From Staphylococcus taiwanensis (GTDB taxonomy: Bacteria; Bacillota; Bacilli; Staphylococcales; Staphylococcaceae), in the NCBI GenBank assembly GCA_020544305.1, contig CP058667.1, positions 558,001 to 622,000 of the forward strand: a stretch of DNA of 64,000 nucleotides, read 5' to 3'. Shown one piece after another: positions 39,047 to 47,223 of this stretch. Below the pieces are notes generated by a model. The model ran no database searches and had not been told where the DNA came from. It worked only from the letters and a program-made list of their open reading frames with translations. The position numbers and the translations under genes were made by a program. Within the stretch, counting starts at the first letter, position 1. Each line of letters starts with the position of its first letter.

Positions 39047-39913
39047 TTGAAAAAAATTACAAAAGCAATCATACCTGCTGCTGGTTTAGGAACGAGATTT
39101 TTACCAGCCACAAAAGCGATGCCGAAAGAAATGCTTCCAATTTTAGATAAACCTACGATTCAATACATAGTGGAAGAAGCTTCTCGCGCAGGAATTGAAG
39201 ACATCATAATAGTAACTGGCAAACACAAACGTGCGATTGAAGATCACTTTGATAATCAAAAAGAATTAGAAATGGTATTAGAAGAGAAAGGTAAGACTGA
39301 ATTACTAGAGAAGGTCAATTACTCTACAGATTTAGCTAATATCTTTTACGTGCGTCAAAAAGAACAAAAGGGCTTAGGACATGCAATTTACACAGCACGC
39401 CAATTTATCGGCAATGAACCGTTTGCCGTCTTACTTGGTGATGATATTGTGGAATCCGAAGAGCCCGCAATTAAACAACTAATGAATGTCTACGAAGAAA
39501 CAGGACACTCTGTAATCGGTGTTCAAGAAGTAGATGAGCATGTCACACATCGTTATGGCATTATTGATCCACTTGGAAAAGAAGGACGCCGTTACGAAGT
39601 CAAACAATTCGTTGAAAAACCAAAACAAGGTACGGCACCTTCAAACTTAGCCATCATGGGACGTTACATATTAACACCAGAAATATTCGACTATCTTAAG
39701 ACACAAAAAGAAGGCGCCGGCAATGAAATTCAATTAACCGACGCCATCGAACGTATGAATAGCGATATTCCAGTATATGCCTATGACTTCGATGGCAATC
39801 GTTACGATGTTGGAGAAAAATTAGGCTTCGTCAAAACAACTATCGAATATGCACTTAAAGATCCAAAAATGAAAGATGAATTAGTTCAATTTATTAAAGA
39901 ATTAGGTTTATAG
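39047..39913 (+). CDS. galU: UTP-glucose-1-phosphate uridylyltransferase
   Basis: A 288-residue enzyme that makes UDP-glucose from UTP and glucose 1-phosphate, for glycolipid anchor synthesis and wall polymers (called gtaB in S. aureus). The nucleotide-binding N-terminus is [25 protein letters not shown] (about 7-31). [13 protein letters not shown] and [16 protein letters not shown] motifs, plus the sugar-binding [13 protein letters not shown], are intact. Start is the TTG at 39047 with AAGGAG ten bases upstream. The 20-residue-longer reading has no ribosome binding site, and the 288-residue length matches homologues. Confidence 0.94.
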   Translation: MKKITKAIIPAAGLGTRFLPATKAMPKEMLPILDKPTIQYIVEEASRAGIEDIIIVTGKHKRAIEDHFDNQKELEMVLEEKGKTELLEKVNYSTDLANIFYVRQKEQKGLGHAIYTARQFIGNEPFAVLLGDDIVESEEPAIKQLMNVYEETGHSVIGVQEVDEHVTHRYGIIDPLGKEGRRYEVKQFVEKPKQGTAPSNLAIMGRYILTPEIFDYLKTQKEGAGNEIQLTDAIERMNSDIPVYAYDFDGNRYDVGEKLGFVKTTIEYALKDPKMKDELVQFIKELGL

Positions 39914-39932
39914 CCTTTAAAACTACAAATAG

Positions 39933-39979
39933 ATAACCCCATTAAAGTCAAAACTACAAATTGACTCTAATGGGGTTTA
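39933..39979. terminator. Bidirectional terminator between galU and the structured RNA region
   Basis: AACCCCATTA.AGTCAA / TTGACTCTAATGGGGTT, 17 bp with one plus-strand A-C mismatch that becomes G-U on the minus strand. It can end galU and also a transcript entering from the right on the minus strand. Confidence 0.75.
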
Positions 39980-39984
39980 TCCTT

Positions 39985-40530
39985 GCCTAACTTCCTACCG
40001 CAGCAAGTATTCTAACAACACCTTATTTTAAATTTAGAGAGAAGGTATTGTTAGAAACCTGCTAAAAGAATAACCTCAAGCTATATACTTCTGAATCAAA
40101 TGACGGTTTGGTTGAAATAATGGGATCTTGTAATAAATTCTTTTCTTATGGTTAAAAGTCGCGTCAACTGAAACAGAAGTATATAACCAACAAAGAATAT
40201 AAATCCATCAACACGATGGAACTCATCTCATTTTCCGCTAAGATGAGCCTTCGGGGGATAATATGTAATGGTCATCCCCTTATTAAATTCTTCCCTTGTA
40301 TTAGACCGAAATCTAATACATATATATTGTATAATATATATTTTGAATATAATACCTCTCGCAATATCAAACTTTTCACTAAAAATATCACATTTGATGA
40401 TTTACCATGAATTTCGTATTTTTAACAAAAACAAAGAGATCCATCCTACTCTCTAATTAGGATGAACCTCTAAGGAATTTTATCAATTAAGGACCAGCTG
40501 AATCCTTATACATTAAATCGATTTAATGTA
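39985..40530 (-). ncRNA. Candidate large structured RNA (about 550 nt)
   Basis: No credible ORF occupies this region, yet it is packed with helices: 40011-40024/40042-40055, 40079-40093/40174-40188, 40205-40209/40215-40219, 40220-40228/40241-40249, 40254-40261/40272-40279, 40297-40307/40310-40320, 40435-40448/40458-40471 and 40489-40495/40501-40507. In seven of the eight, non-Watson-Crick positions are G-U on the minus strand but A-C on the plus strand. The 40297-40320 hairpin has a UUCG tetraloop on the minus strand. A -10 box TATAAT (40536-40541, minus) precedes it. A U-rich tract follows the 40435-40471 hairpin (a possible early stop), and the galU terminator lies at the far end. I do not recognise the family; no match to RNase P RNA, tmRNA, 6S or T-box hallmarks. 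Confidence 0.62.
40509..40530. promoter_or_regulatory. Perfect 22-bp palindrome at the candidate RNA start
   Basis: The sequence is self-complementary over all 22 bases, centred on ATCGAT. It lies just downstream of a minus-strand TATAAT and thus over the expected transcription start of the structured RNA. It could be an operator for a dimeric regulator or the first helix of the RNA. Confidence 0.55.
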
Positions 40531-40977
40531 AGTTAATTATACTGTAAATAGTTGAAAAAATTAATAGAATTTAATATCAATATTTTGTTTAAAAATATCA
40601 ACTCATAGTGTTTATGGAAAGAGAAAAGATAATCATGTTATCAGTGAAGTGATTTTTTGAGATTGTGGGAAAGATTCGAAAAAAGATATAATGGCTAAAT
40701 TAATATTTTTTCATATTAATATTCAGTATGGTTTATTGATGTTAAGTTGATAAATATATAAAATTTATATACGCTTTAAAATTTTTTTATATTATACTTA
40801 ATGTGAAAGAGTATCAAACTTTAATCTAATTTTATCAGTTTTATGTTATATTAGTAAAAAAAGTGCTCGAAATTAGAAATGCATTCATTAAATATAGTAA
40901 TAAATTATTTTTCAAATAGTAACATTAAAATGCATATTCTTATTAACGCAATATAAAATATTTAGGAGAGAATTTTT
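40531..40977. other. AT-rich gap upstream of the DpnII operon
   Basis: About 450 bases without a gene. It is strongly AT-rich with many stop codons in every frame. It should hold the divergent promoters for the minus-strand RNA and the methylase operon. A TATACT box is present at 40793-40798, but no well-spaced -35 partner is evident. I see no restriction-controller (C protein) gene. Confidence 0.5.
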
Positions 40978-41787
40978 ATGCAACCATTTGTAAAATGGGC
41001 TGGGGGAAAACGTCAATATATTAAAACGATTATGGAAATGGCTCCTACTAATTTCAATACATATTATGAACCATTTGTTGGTGGGGGAGCTGTTTTATTT
41101 TCATTAAGCAATAGTAACTCAAAAATTAATGATATTAATACTCATTTAATTCATAGTTATCATGTAATTAGAGATAATCCTAATAAATTGATGGAATATT
41201 TAGACGATTATGATTCTATACCTCTAAATGAAGAGAAATATAAAGAAATGAGAGAAATTTATAATCAACACATTATTGAAAAAAGATATGATATAACTAC
41301 TGCTGCATTATTTATTTACTTAAATAAACATGCTTTTAATGGTTTATTTAGAGTTAATAAAAAAGGTCTATTCAATGTTCCCTGGAACAAAAAAGAATTT
41401 GTGGCTTCTTATAATAAAAGTAATATAATAGAAATTTCAAATTTTCTTCAAACAGTTACAATAACAAGTACAGATTTCGAAGAGGCAGTTAGTGAAGCAG
41501 AAGAAAAAGACTTTGTTTTTTTTGATAGTCCTTATGCACCATTAAATGCCACAAGCTTTATTTCATATGATAAGGCTGGATTTTCTATTGAAGAACATAA
41601 AAGATTAGCAAAATTATATAAAAGTCTTACAGAAAAGAATGTCAAATGTATGCTAACAAATCATAATACAGAATTGATTAGAGAATTATATAATGATTTC
41701 AATGTCAAAGAAATTAATGTGAGAAGAAGTATTAATTCTGATGCTAGTAAAAGAGTAGGTAAGGAAGTAATTATTACAAATTATTAA
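40978..41787 (+). CDS. DNA adenine methyltransferase, D12 class (DpnM-like)
   Basis: A 269-residue N6-adenine methyltransferase of the Dam/DpnM group, expected to protect double-stranded GATC. The SAM-binding start is FVKWAGGKRQYIK (4-16) with motif I YEPFVGGGAV (30-39). The central NGLFRVNKKGLFNVP (121-135) is typical of GATC enzymes. Catalytic motif IV reads DSPYAPL (183-189) where most relatives have DPPY. It is the first gene of a four-gene run and has an AGGAG site. The whole run is more AT-rich than flanking core genes, consistent with horizontal transfer. GATC specificity is inferred from the family and the DpnII neighbour. Confidence 0.88.
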   Translation: MQPFVKWAGGKRQYIKTIMEMAPTNFNTYYEPFVGGGAVLFSLSNSNSKINDINTHLIHSYHVIRDNPNKLMEYLDDYDSIPLNEEKYKEMREIYNQHIIEKRYDITTAALFIYLNKHAFNGLFRVNKKGLFNVPWNKKEFVASYNKSNIIEISNFLQTVTITSTDFEEAVSEAEEKDFVFFDSPYAPLNATSFISYDKAGFSIEEHKRLAKLYKSLTEKNVKCMLTNHNTELIRELYNDFNVKEINVRRSINSDASKRVGKEVIITNY

Positions 41788-41801
41788 AGGTGATGCTAGT
41801 T

Positions 41802-42581
41802 TTGAATGAATATTATGCTGAAAATGGAATTTGCCTCTTCAATGAGGACTCACTAAAGTTTTTAAAAAATATTACTGAAAATAGCGTGGATCTTATTTTT
41901 GCTGATCCACCTTATTTTCTCTCAAGGGGTGGTATCACTAATTCAGGTGGAAAAATGGTCAGTGTCAATAAAGGTGAATGGGATACTTTTATTACTTTGG
42001 AAGAAAAACATGCATTTAACAGACAATGGATAAAACTCTGTAAAAGCATATTATCTGATAATGGCTCTATTTGGATTTCAGGAACTTTGCATAACATCTA
42101 TTCAATAGGATTTGCGCTAGAGCAAGAGGGTTTTAAAATTTTAAACAATATAACATGGGAAAAAACTAACCCACCTCCTAATTTAGGATGTAGAAATTTC
42201 ACTCATTCAACTGAAACAATTATTTGGGCAAAGAAAGATTTGAAGAAAGCTAAACATACTTTTAACTACAATGTAATGAAAGAAATTAATAATAATAAAC
42301 AAATGAAAGATGTTTGGAAGGGACCATTAACACGAAAAAGCGAAAAAAGTTTCGGAAAACATCCTACACAAAAACCCGAGTATTTATTGGAAAGAATAAT
42401 TAGGTCCACAACCAATAAAGATGATTTAGTTTTAGACCCCTTTATGGGTAGTGGCACCACGGGAGTAATTGCAAAAAGATTGCAACGGAGGTTTATAGGT
42501 GTTGAGAAAGAAGAACCCTATATTCAAATAGCTAAACAAAGAATTATAAATACAGTAGTTCAGGAGGAATTTGAATGGTAA
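41802..42581 (+). CDS. Second DNA adenine methyltransferase (DpnA-like)
   Basis: About 259 residues. Motif order is circularly permuted relative to the first methylase: catalytic DPPYFLSRGG (about 35-44) comes first and the SAM motif LDPFMGSGTTGVIAKR (about 211-226) last, the beta class typical of DpnA. DpnA methylates single-stranded and double-stranded GATC and protects incoming single-stranded DNA during transformation in Streptococcus. I choose the TTG at 41802 because AAAGGTGAT lies 7-9 bases before it; in-frame GTG 41790 and ATG 41793 overlap that site. The 3' end overlaps the nuclease gene by 7 bases. Confidence 0.87.
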   Translation: MNEYYAENGICLFNEDSLKFLKNITENSVDLIFADPPYFLSRGGITNSGGKMVSVNKGEWDTFITLEEKHAFNRQWIKLCKSILSDNGSIWISGTLHNIYSIGFALEQEGFKILNNITWEKTNPPPNLGCRNFTHSTETIIWAKKDLKKAKHTFNYNVMKEINNNKQMKDVWKGPLTRKSEKSFGKHPTQKPEYLLERIIRSTTNKDDLVLDPFMGSGTTGVIAKRLQRRFIGVEKEEPYIQIAKQRIINTVVQEEFEW

Positions 42582-43432
42582 TTGAAAGAGATTTTGATGA
42601 GTGGTTATCACATTTTAAAGAAAGTATTGCTACTTATGAATATTATATTGATTTCGAAAAAGTGAAAAGAAATGTTGATAGTATTAAGTTAGAACTAAAT
42701 TTATTGAATTCACTTATAGGGTCAAACGATATTGAAAATGAATTTAAAAGTTTAGTTGAAAAATATCCTGAAGTGTTAAAATGTGTACCTATTTTACTAG
42801 CTATTAGAGGTAATGAAATAAGTATAAAAACTATTGATGAAGACTTAATTTTTAATTTTAAAAAACCAAATTATGATATTGAAAAATATTGTGAGTTTAT
42901 GAAAGAAACTGGAATATTCGATTTGTTAGAAAATCATCTAATAAATAATTTGTTTGATTATGTTACAGGGGTTGAAACTGGATTAGATAGTAACGGACGT
43001 AAAAATCGTGGTGGGCATCTCATGGAAGATTTAGTTGAAGAAAATATAAAACAACTTGGTGTTGAGTATGAAAAAGAAGTGAGAACTGATAGATTGATAA
43101 AAGATCATGATCTAGATATTTCAACTATAACTAATAGTGGTAAGACAATTAAAAGATTTGATTTTGTAATATATCATAATAACATTATATACGCCATTGA
43201 AACTAACTTTTATCAAAGTGGTGGTTCAAAACTAAATGAAACTGCAAGAAGTTTCAAAAATTTAGCAGTGAATTCAGCAGATATTCCAAATTTTGAATTT
43301 GTTTGGATAACAGATGGTAAAGGTTGGAGAACAGCCCGAAATAATTTATCAGAAACATTTTCAATTATGAAACATTTATATTCTATAAATGATTTACAAA
43401 ATGATGTATTAAAAATTATGTTGGATTTATAA
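42575..43432 (+). CDS. DpnII-family type II restriction endonuclease
   Basis: A 285-residue nuclease expected to cut unmethylated GATC. The family block ETGLDSNGRKNRGGHLMEDL (134-153) is well preserved. The catalytic core is a PD-(D/E)XK variant: Asp196 in KRFDFVIY, then Glu209 and Asn211 in YAIETNFYQSGGSKLNE. The length fits DpnB/MboI relatives (about 285-290). The ATG has AGGAGG upstream inside the methylase gene, so expression is coupled to methylation. Order M1-M2-R is the classic DpnII arrangement. Confidence 0.9.
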   Translation: MVIERDFDEWLSHFKESIATYEYYIDFEKVKRNVDSIKLELNLLNSLIGSNDIENEFKSLVEKYPEVLKCVPILLAIRGNEISIKTIDEDLIFNFKKPNYDIEKYCEFMKETGIFDLLENHLINNLFDYVTGVETGLDSNGRKNRGGHLMEDLVEENIKQLGVEYEKEVRTDRLIKDHDLDISTITNSGKTIKRFDFVIYHNNIIYAIETNFYQSGGSKLNETARSFKNLAVNSADIPNFEFVWITDGKGWRTARNNLSETFSIMKHLYSINDLQNDVLKIMLDL

Positions 43433-43453
43433 AATAAAAGGGGGCTATACAAT

Positions 43454-45133
43454 ATGGCAAATATTAATGATTTTAAATTAGTTAATAAAAAGGCAAACAA
43501 ATATTTTGAAATCTACGATTTTTCAAAAGATATTAGGGATGAGGATAAAACAAAGTTAGGTTTCTATTTATTTATACTTGAATGTGTAACAAATAATACA
43601 GACATTAATGAGTTGAAAAATTGTGTGATTGACACCGAATATAGAAGCTTAGTTTTCAATGAAAAAAATGATGATTTAGGAATAGATGCAGTATATATTG
43701 ATGAAAATGATTTACATATTCAATTATTTAATTTTAAGTTTAGAAGCAAGTTCAAAGCTAATAAAGGACAAAATCTAAATAATTTATCAGATTCTGATAA
43801 ATTTATGAAAGTAATAGAAAGTGAAAATCTAAATAATTTAACAAAAAGTACAAAAAATGTAATTTCAGAAATTATAGATAAATTAAATTCAAATGAACAA
43901 TGGAAAATGACTTTGTATATGGTTTCAAATGAAAATTTTGGATTGGAAAAGAACCAATTCATGGAAAATTTTAGTGAAGTATATGACATGTCAATAAAAT
44001 CTATTAGTTTAGATGATATTATAGGTTATGTTTCGGAGAAACATGATGATATTAATGCTAAATTTATAGTAGATAAAGGTTCTGTTATGCCTTATAAAGA
44101 AGATGAATTAGATTCTGATGATTCGTATTTAATCAAATTAAGTTTGGACATTTTAATGAAGATTACATGTAAAGATGTAATTTTAAGAAATGATATTGAT
44201 GAATTTAATATTAAATCTATTGAAAAGTTAGAGTTTGAGCCAAAAATTTTAAATGATAATGTTAGAGGCTTTTTAGGTGAAACAAAATATAATACTAAAA
44301 TAATTAAAACAATTGGAGAATCACCTCAAAATTTCTTTTTATTTAATAATGGTATCACAATAGTTGCTAATGATATTAAAGGAAAACCAATTAATGGTAA
44401 AAAGATGTTTAAGTGTGAACTTGAAGGTATGAGTATAGTTAATGGCGGACAAACTATTAGAAGTATTTATAAATATTTTGATGATGATAATTCACTCAAT
44501 TCAAAATTAAGTAAAGCGTATGTACTAGTAAGATTTATTAGCACAGGAAATAATGATAAATTAAAAAACAATGTCGCTGAATACACTAATAGTCAAAATG
44601 CCATTTCAGTATTTGATATTAAATCAATAAATAATATACAAATCGAGTTAGAAAGATATTTAAAAGAAAATGATATTTTGTATGTGAGAAAAGCTGGGGA
44701 CACTGGTAAAATTGAAGAGAACTATGAATATCGTATGTCAAAAGAAACCCTAGCTCAAATTCTTTATTCTGTCCAAGGTAATCCTGATAAAGCAACTAAC
44801 CAAAAGAAATCTCTATTCAGTAATAGATATGATGAAATATTTAACGAAGAACTAAATTTTGATAATGTTATAGAATACATTAAAAAGTATAATGAAGTAG
44901 AAAAAATTTATAGTGAAAGCAGTTATAATGGATTTAATTCAAAATATTTATATATCTTATATATAAGTGAACAAATGAAAGGGATATCATTTGAAAAATG
45001 TATAGAAATTTTAGAAGAAGTTATTAGTTTATACAAAAAGGATGAGCAAAATTTATCTGATGCACGTAAACTAATTCAAAAAGCATTTAAAAGCAAAGTT
45101 GATGAAACTTTATCTAATTCAAAATTTGAATGA
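43454..45133 (+). CDS. AIPR family protein (abortive phage infection)
   Basis: A 559-residue cytoplasmic protein only 22 bases after the restriction gene, with an AAAGGGGG site. The AIPR domain is clear: NVRGFLGE (269-276), FLFNNGITIVAND (294-306), MSIVNGGQTIRSIYKY (325-340) and EYTNSQNAI (375-383). The N-terminal part has DLGIDAVYID ... IQLFNFKF, with Asp78 and Asn93-Phe-Lys95. This resembles the D...(Q/N)xK core of PD-(D/E)XK nucleases and suggests a nuclease of its own. AIPR proteins are linked to phage resistance in Lactococcus; the mechanism is not established. It could be a back-up when restriction fails. Confidence 0.87.
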   Translation: MANINDFKLVNKKANKYFEIYDFSKDIRDEDKTKLGFYLFILECVTNNTDINELKNCVIDTEYRSLVFNEKNDDLGIDAVYIDENDLHIQLFNFKFRSKFKANKGQNLNNLSDSDKFMKVIESENLNNLTKSTKNVISEIIDKLNSNEQWKMTLYMVSNENFGLEKNQFMENFSEVYDMSIKSISLDDIIGYVSEKHDDINAKFIVDKGSVMPYKEDELDSDDSYLIKLSLDILMKITCKDVILRNDIDEFNIKSIEKLEFEPKILNDNVRGFLGETKYNTKIIKTIGESPQNFFLFNNGITIVANDIKGKPINGKKMFKCELEGMSIVNGGQTIRSIYKYFDDDNSLNSKLSKAYVLVRFISTGNNDKLKNNVAEYTNSQNAISVFDIKSINNIQIELERYLKENDILYVRKAGDTGKIEENYEYRMSKETLAQILYSVQGNPDKATNQKKSLFSNRYDEIFNEELNFDNVIEYIKKYNEVEKIYSESSYNGFNSKYLYILYISEQMKGISFEKCIEILEEVISLYKKDEQNLSDARKLIQKAFKSKVDETLSNSKFE

Positions 45134-45276
45134 GTTATATTTTTAACTAAGATTTAGTGTTTCTATCTCTTTTTATATTATTATATGAGATTGATGAAAT
45201 TTATTTAGTAAGGTTTGAGTCAATAATAATGTCTATACAGCATGTCTAACTTATATAATATATTTTTCAATTAAAA

Positions 45277-45441
45277 GAAATTCTAAGAATTATTAAAGGG
45301 AAGTAGCGAAGACTCCTGTGGGAACAGTACGAGTTGAAGACCTTAGAATTACCTACAGATTTATCTGTATGGTAATTCTGGCTGAAACTGTACCCACGGA
45401 AAGCAAAGCTACTGAACGAAATAATTTAATTAGAATTTCTT
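45277..45441. repeat. Long palindromic intergenic repeat (MITE-like)
   Basis: This 165-bp element lies in a 473-bp gap (45134-45606) with no gene. Its ends AGAAATTCTAAGAATTATT and AATAATTTAATTAGAATTTC are inverted copies. Inside are GAAGTAGC / GCTACT, TGTGGGAACAGT / ACTGTACCCACG and a top hairpin AGAATTACC / GGTAATTCT. It can fold into one long imperfect stem. Its GACTCCTGTGGGAACAGT-type core belongs to a class of dispersed staphylococcal intergenic repeats. It marks the right boundary of the restriction island. Confidence 0.75.
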
Positions 45442-45606
45442 CTTTTTATTCTCAAACTTGATTTAAATTCAATATACATAAAAACGTTAAATAGGTTTTA
45501 TTTTCAAAAAGTGAACTATTTGTGAAAAGTATCACAAATGTCTTTAAAATTTATGAAAAGGGTGTATGATATACATTGTAAGGAATAAGTAATGGGAGTG
45601 ATACTG

Positions 45607-45798
45607 ATGAGAAAAGTAATAGAAGAAGTTGTTTTTTCTGAAGAAGGCAGTTACGATATATATTTAAAAACTGGTGTGAACCAAGGATTGATTGGCGATA
45701 TTAAAGATGGCTACTTAACAATCGACTCAATCCCATACATCGATGCCGAACGACTATATTATTACGGACTCGAACGTAAAACACTCGTTACAAATTAA
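45607..45798 (+). CDS. Small hypothetical protein
   Basis: A 63-residue acidic protein, MRKVIEEVVFSEEGSYDIYLKTG at its N-terminus and RLYYYGLERKTLV at its end. No transmembrane segment and no recognised domain. The start at 45607 has GGGAG eight bases upstream. The good ribosome binding site and codon pattern support a real gene. Function unknown. Confidence 0.6.
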   Translation: MRKVIEEVVFSEEGSYDIYLKTGVNQGLIGDIKDGYLTIDSIPYIDAERLYYYGLERKTLVTN

Positions 45799-45839
45799 TA
45801 CAAATTGAATGGCCTCCTATTAACATTCAAGAAAGTAGC

Positions 45840-45869
45840 ATGCCCTCGTTGGTGAGCAGTCGAGGGCAT
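45840..45869. other. Hairpin downstream of small hypothetical gene
   Basis: A perfect 9-bp stem ATGCCCTCG / CGAGGGCAT with a 12-base loop but no T-run on either strand, so it is not a standard terminator. Confidence 0.5.
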
Positions 45870-45910
45870 ACCATAAATATACCCCTAATCATTCTGGAAT
45901 AATGTGTTGA

Positions 45911-45945
45911 AAGCCCACGTCTTACTTAGTGAGACGTGGGCTTCT
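45911..45945. terminator. Bidirectional terminator
   Basis: A perfect 12-bp stem AAGCCCACGTCT / AGACGTGGGCTT lies between the convergent genes at 45607 and 45954. Confidence 0.75.
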
Positions 45946-45953
45946 TGATATGT

Positions 45954-46220
45954 TTAAACTTCTTTGAAATTCTTCTTAACTTCATTATATTGGTATTCTT
46001 GATTATATAACTTGAACTTATAACCATCCTCACTTGAGAAAGGCATACGCACATGTGGAATCTCTTCAATACGCGCAATAAATTCTCTTTCTTGACGTGT
46101 ACGTTGACGCACCGTCATATCAAACCATTCTTCCTTCGTATATAAATCCTCGAAACGGAAAGAGAAACTCGTTCTGCTCTTCTCAGCTCGTAACGTTTGG
46201 ATACGCTCTTCAAATGTCAT
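45954..46220 (-). CDS. Conserved hypothetical protein (88 aa)
   Basis: An 88-residue, highly charged, soluble protein: MTFEERIQTLRAEKSRTSFSF at the start, then RFEDLYTKEEWFDMTVRQRTRQEREFIARIEEIPHV. It resembles DUF1413-like small Firmicute proteins, but I am not certain. The ATG at 46220 is chosen because AGGAGG is 6 bases upstream; the ATG at 46226 abuts that site. Confidence 0.65.
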   Translation of the reverse strand: MTFEERIQTLRAEKSRTSFSFRFEDLYTKEEWFDMTVRQRTRQEREFIARIEEIPHVRMPFSSEDGYKFKLYNQEYQYNEVKKNFKEV

Positions 46221-46407
46221 AGTCATCCTCCTATCTTTCTATATGCCCAATGATGCCATTACATATTAACTTTAATACGTTTTACCCGAGAATACAATTC
46301 CTCGTAAGCTTTTTGATTATATTTTTCGAAAAGTAAGTAATACGGGTTTAACTCGGTCATAATAAGGAAATCTAATCAATGACACTAGAATAAAAGGGTG
46401 AAAAAAC

Positions 46408-47103
46408 ATGACAGAATTAAAAGAACGTGTAGCTATCATTACAGGCGCAAGCAGTGGTATTGGTGCCACAACTGCTAAAAAGCTTGCCAACGAAGGCGTA
46501 AAAGTCGTCTTAGCCGGTCGTAGCGAAGATAAATTAAAAGAAGTCTCAAAAGATATAAACGAAGGTGATTTCTTAATTACACCGACAGATGTGAAGCATA
46601 AAGACGACATAGACGCATTAGTCGAAAATGCGATAGCTAAATTTGGTAAAGTCGATATCTTAGTCAATTGTGCCGGTATTAATGGCTCAGCTAAGATTAC
46701 AGACTACGATGTTGAAACATGGGATGCCATGATCGACACAAATGTTAAAGGATTACTATATAGTTTAAATGCAGTATTACCTCACTTTGAAGAACAGGGT
46801 CATGGCCATGTTGTCAATCTCGCATCTATTTCAGCAAACGAAGTATCTAAAGATAGCACGTTATATAGTGCAACAAAATCTGCAGTATTGATGATATTTA
46901 ATGGTTTAGAGAAAGATTTAGCACGCACAGGTATTAAATCAACAAGTATCTTACCAGGTATGGTTGATACACCAATGACTGAGAAAACAGACTTCGGTGG
47001 CCGTAAGAAATTAGATCCTGAAAATATCGCAGACGCTGTCATTTATGCGTTAACACAACCTGCACACGTCAATGTAAATGAAGTCACAGTACGACCAGTG
47101 TAA
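46408..47103 (+). CDS. SDR family oxidoreductase
   Basis: A 231-residue classical short-chain dehydrogenase. The cofactor loop is TGASSGIG (about 13-20) and Arg39 in VVLAGRS suggests NADP preference. NCAGING, the active-site Ser (NLASISA, about 137-143) and YSATK (about 151-155) follow. The substrate is unknown; similar staphylococcal proteins are annotated only generically. RBS is a weak AAAGGGTG. Confidence 0.87.
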   Translation: MTELKERVAIITGASSGIGATTAKKLANEGVKVVLAGRSEDKLKEVSKDINEGDFLITPTDVKHKDDIDALVENAIAKFGKVDILVNCAGINGSAKITDYDVETWDAMIDTNVKGLLYSLNAVLPHFEEQGHGHVVNLASISANEVSKDSTLYSATKSAVLMIFNGLEKDLARTGIKSTSILPGMVDTPMTEKTDFGGRKKLDPENIADAVIYALTQPAHVNVNEVTVRPV

Positions 47104-47111
47104 TGATGATT

Positions 47112-47150
47112 AAAGATGTTTCTTGTAAATTGACAAGAAGCATCTTTTCT
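47112..47150 (+). terminator. Terminator after SDR gene
   Basis: AAGATGTTTCTTGT / ACAAGAAGCATCTT (one G-U) followed by TTCTTAT. Confidence 0.75.
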
Positions 47151-47223
47151 TATGCTTTAAAATGATACACTAGTGATGAAGAACGATTGTGGGGGTATTC
47201 ATTGTCAAAAAGGAGTGACGGAT

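Noticed and set aside
40216..40456. Two overlapping short plus-strand ORFs
   Set aside because: They lie inside the structured RNA region, lack ribosome binding sites, and the helices explain the sequence better.
39985..40530. T-box leader, tmRNA, RNase P RNA or group II intron as explanation for the structured region
   Set aside because: I see no T-box antiterminator (TGGNACCGCG), no tmRNA ends, no RNase P core and no intron domain V or reverse transcriptase. I could not run covariance models.
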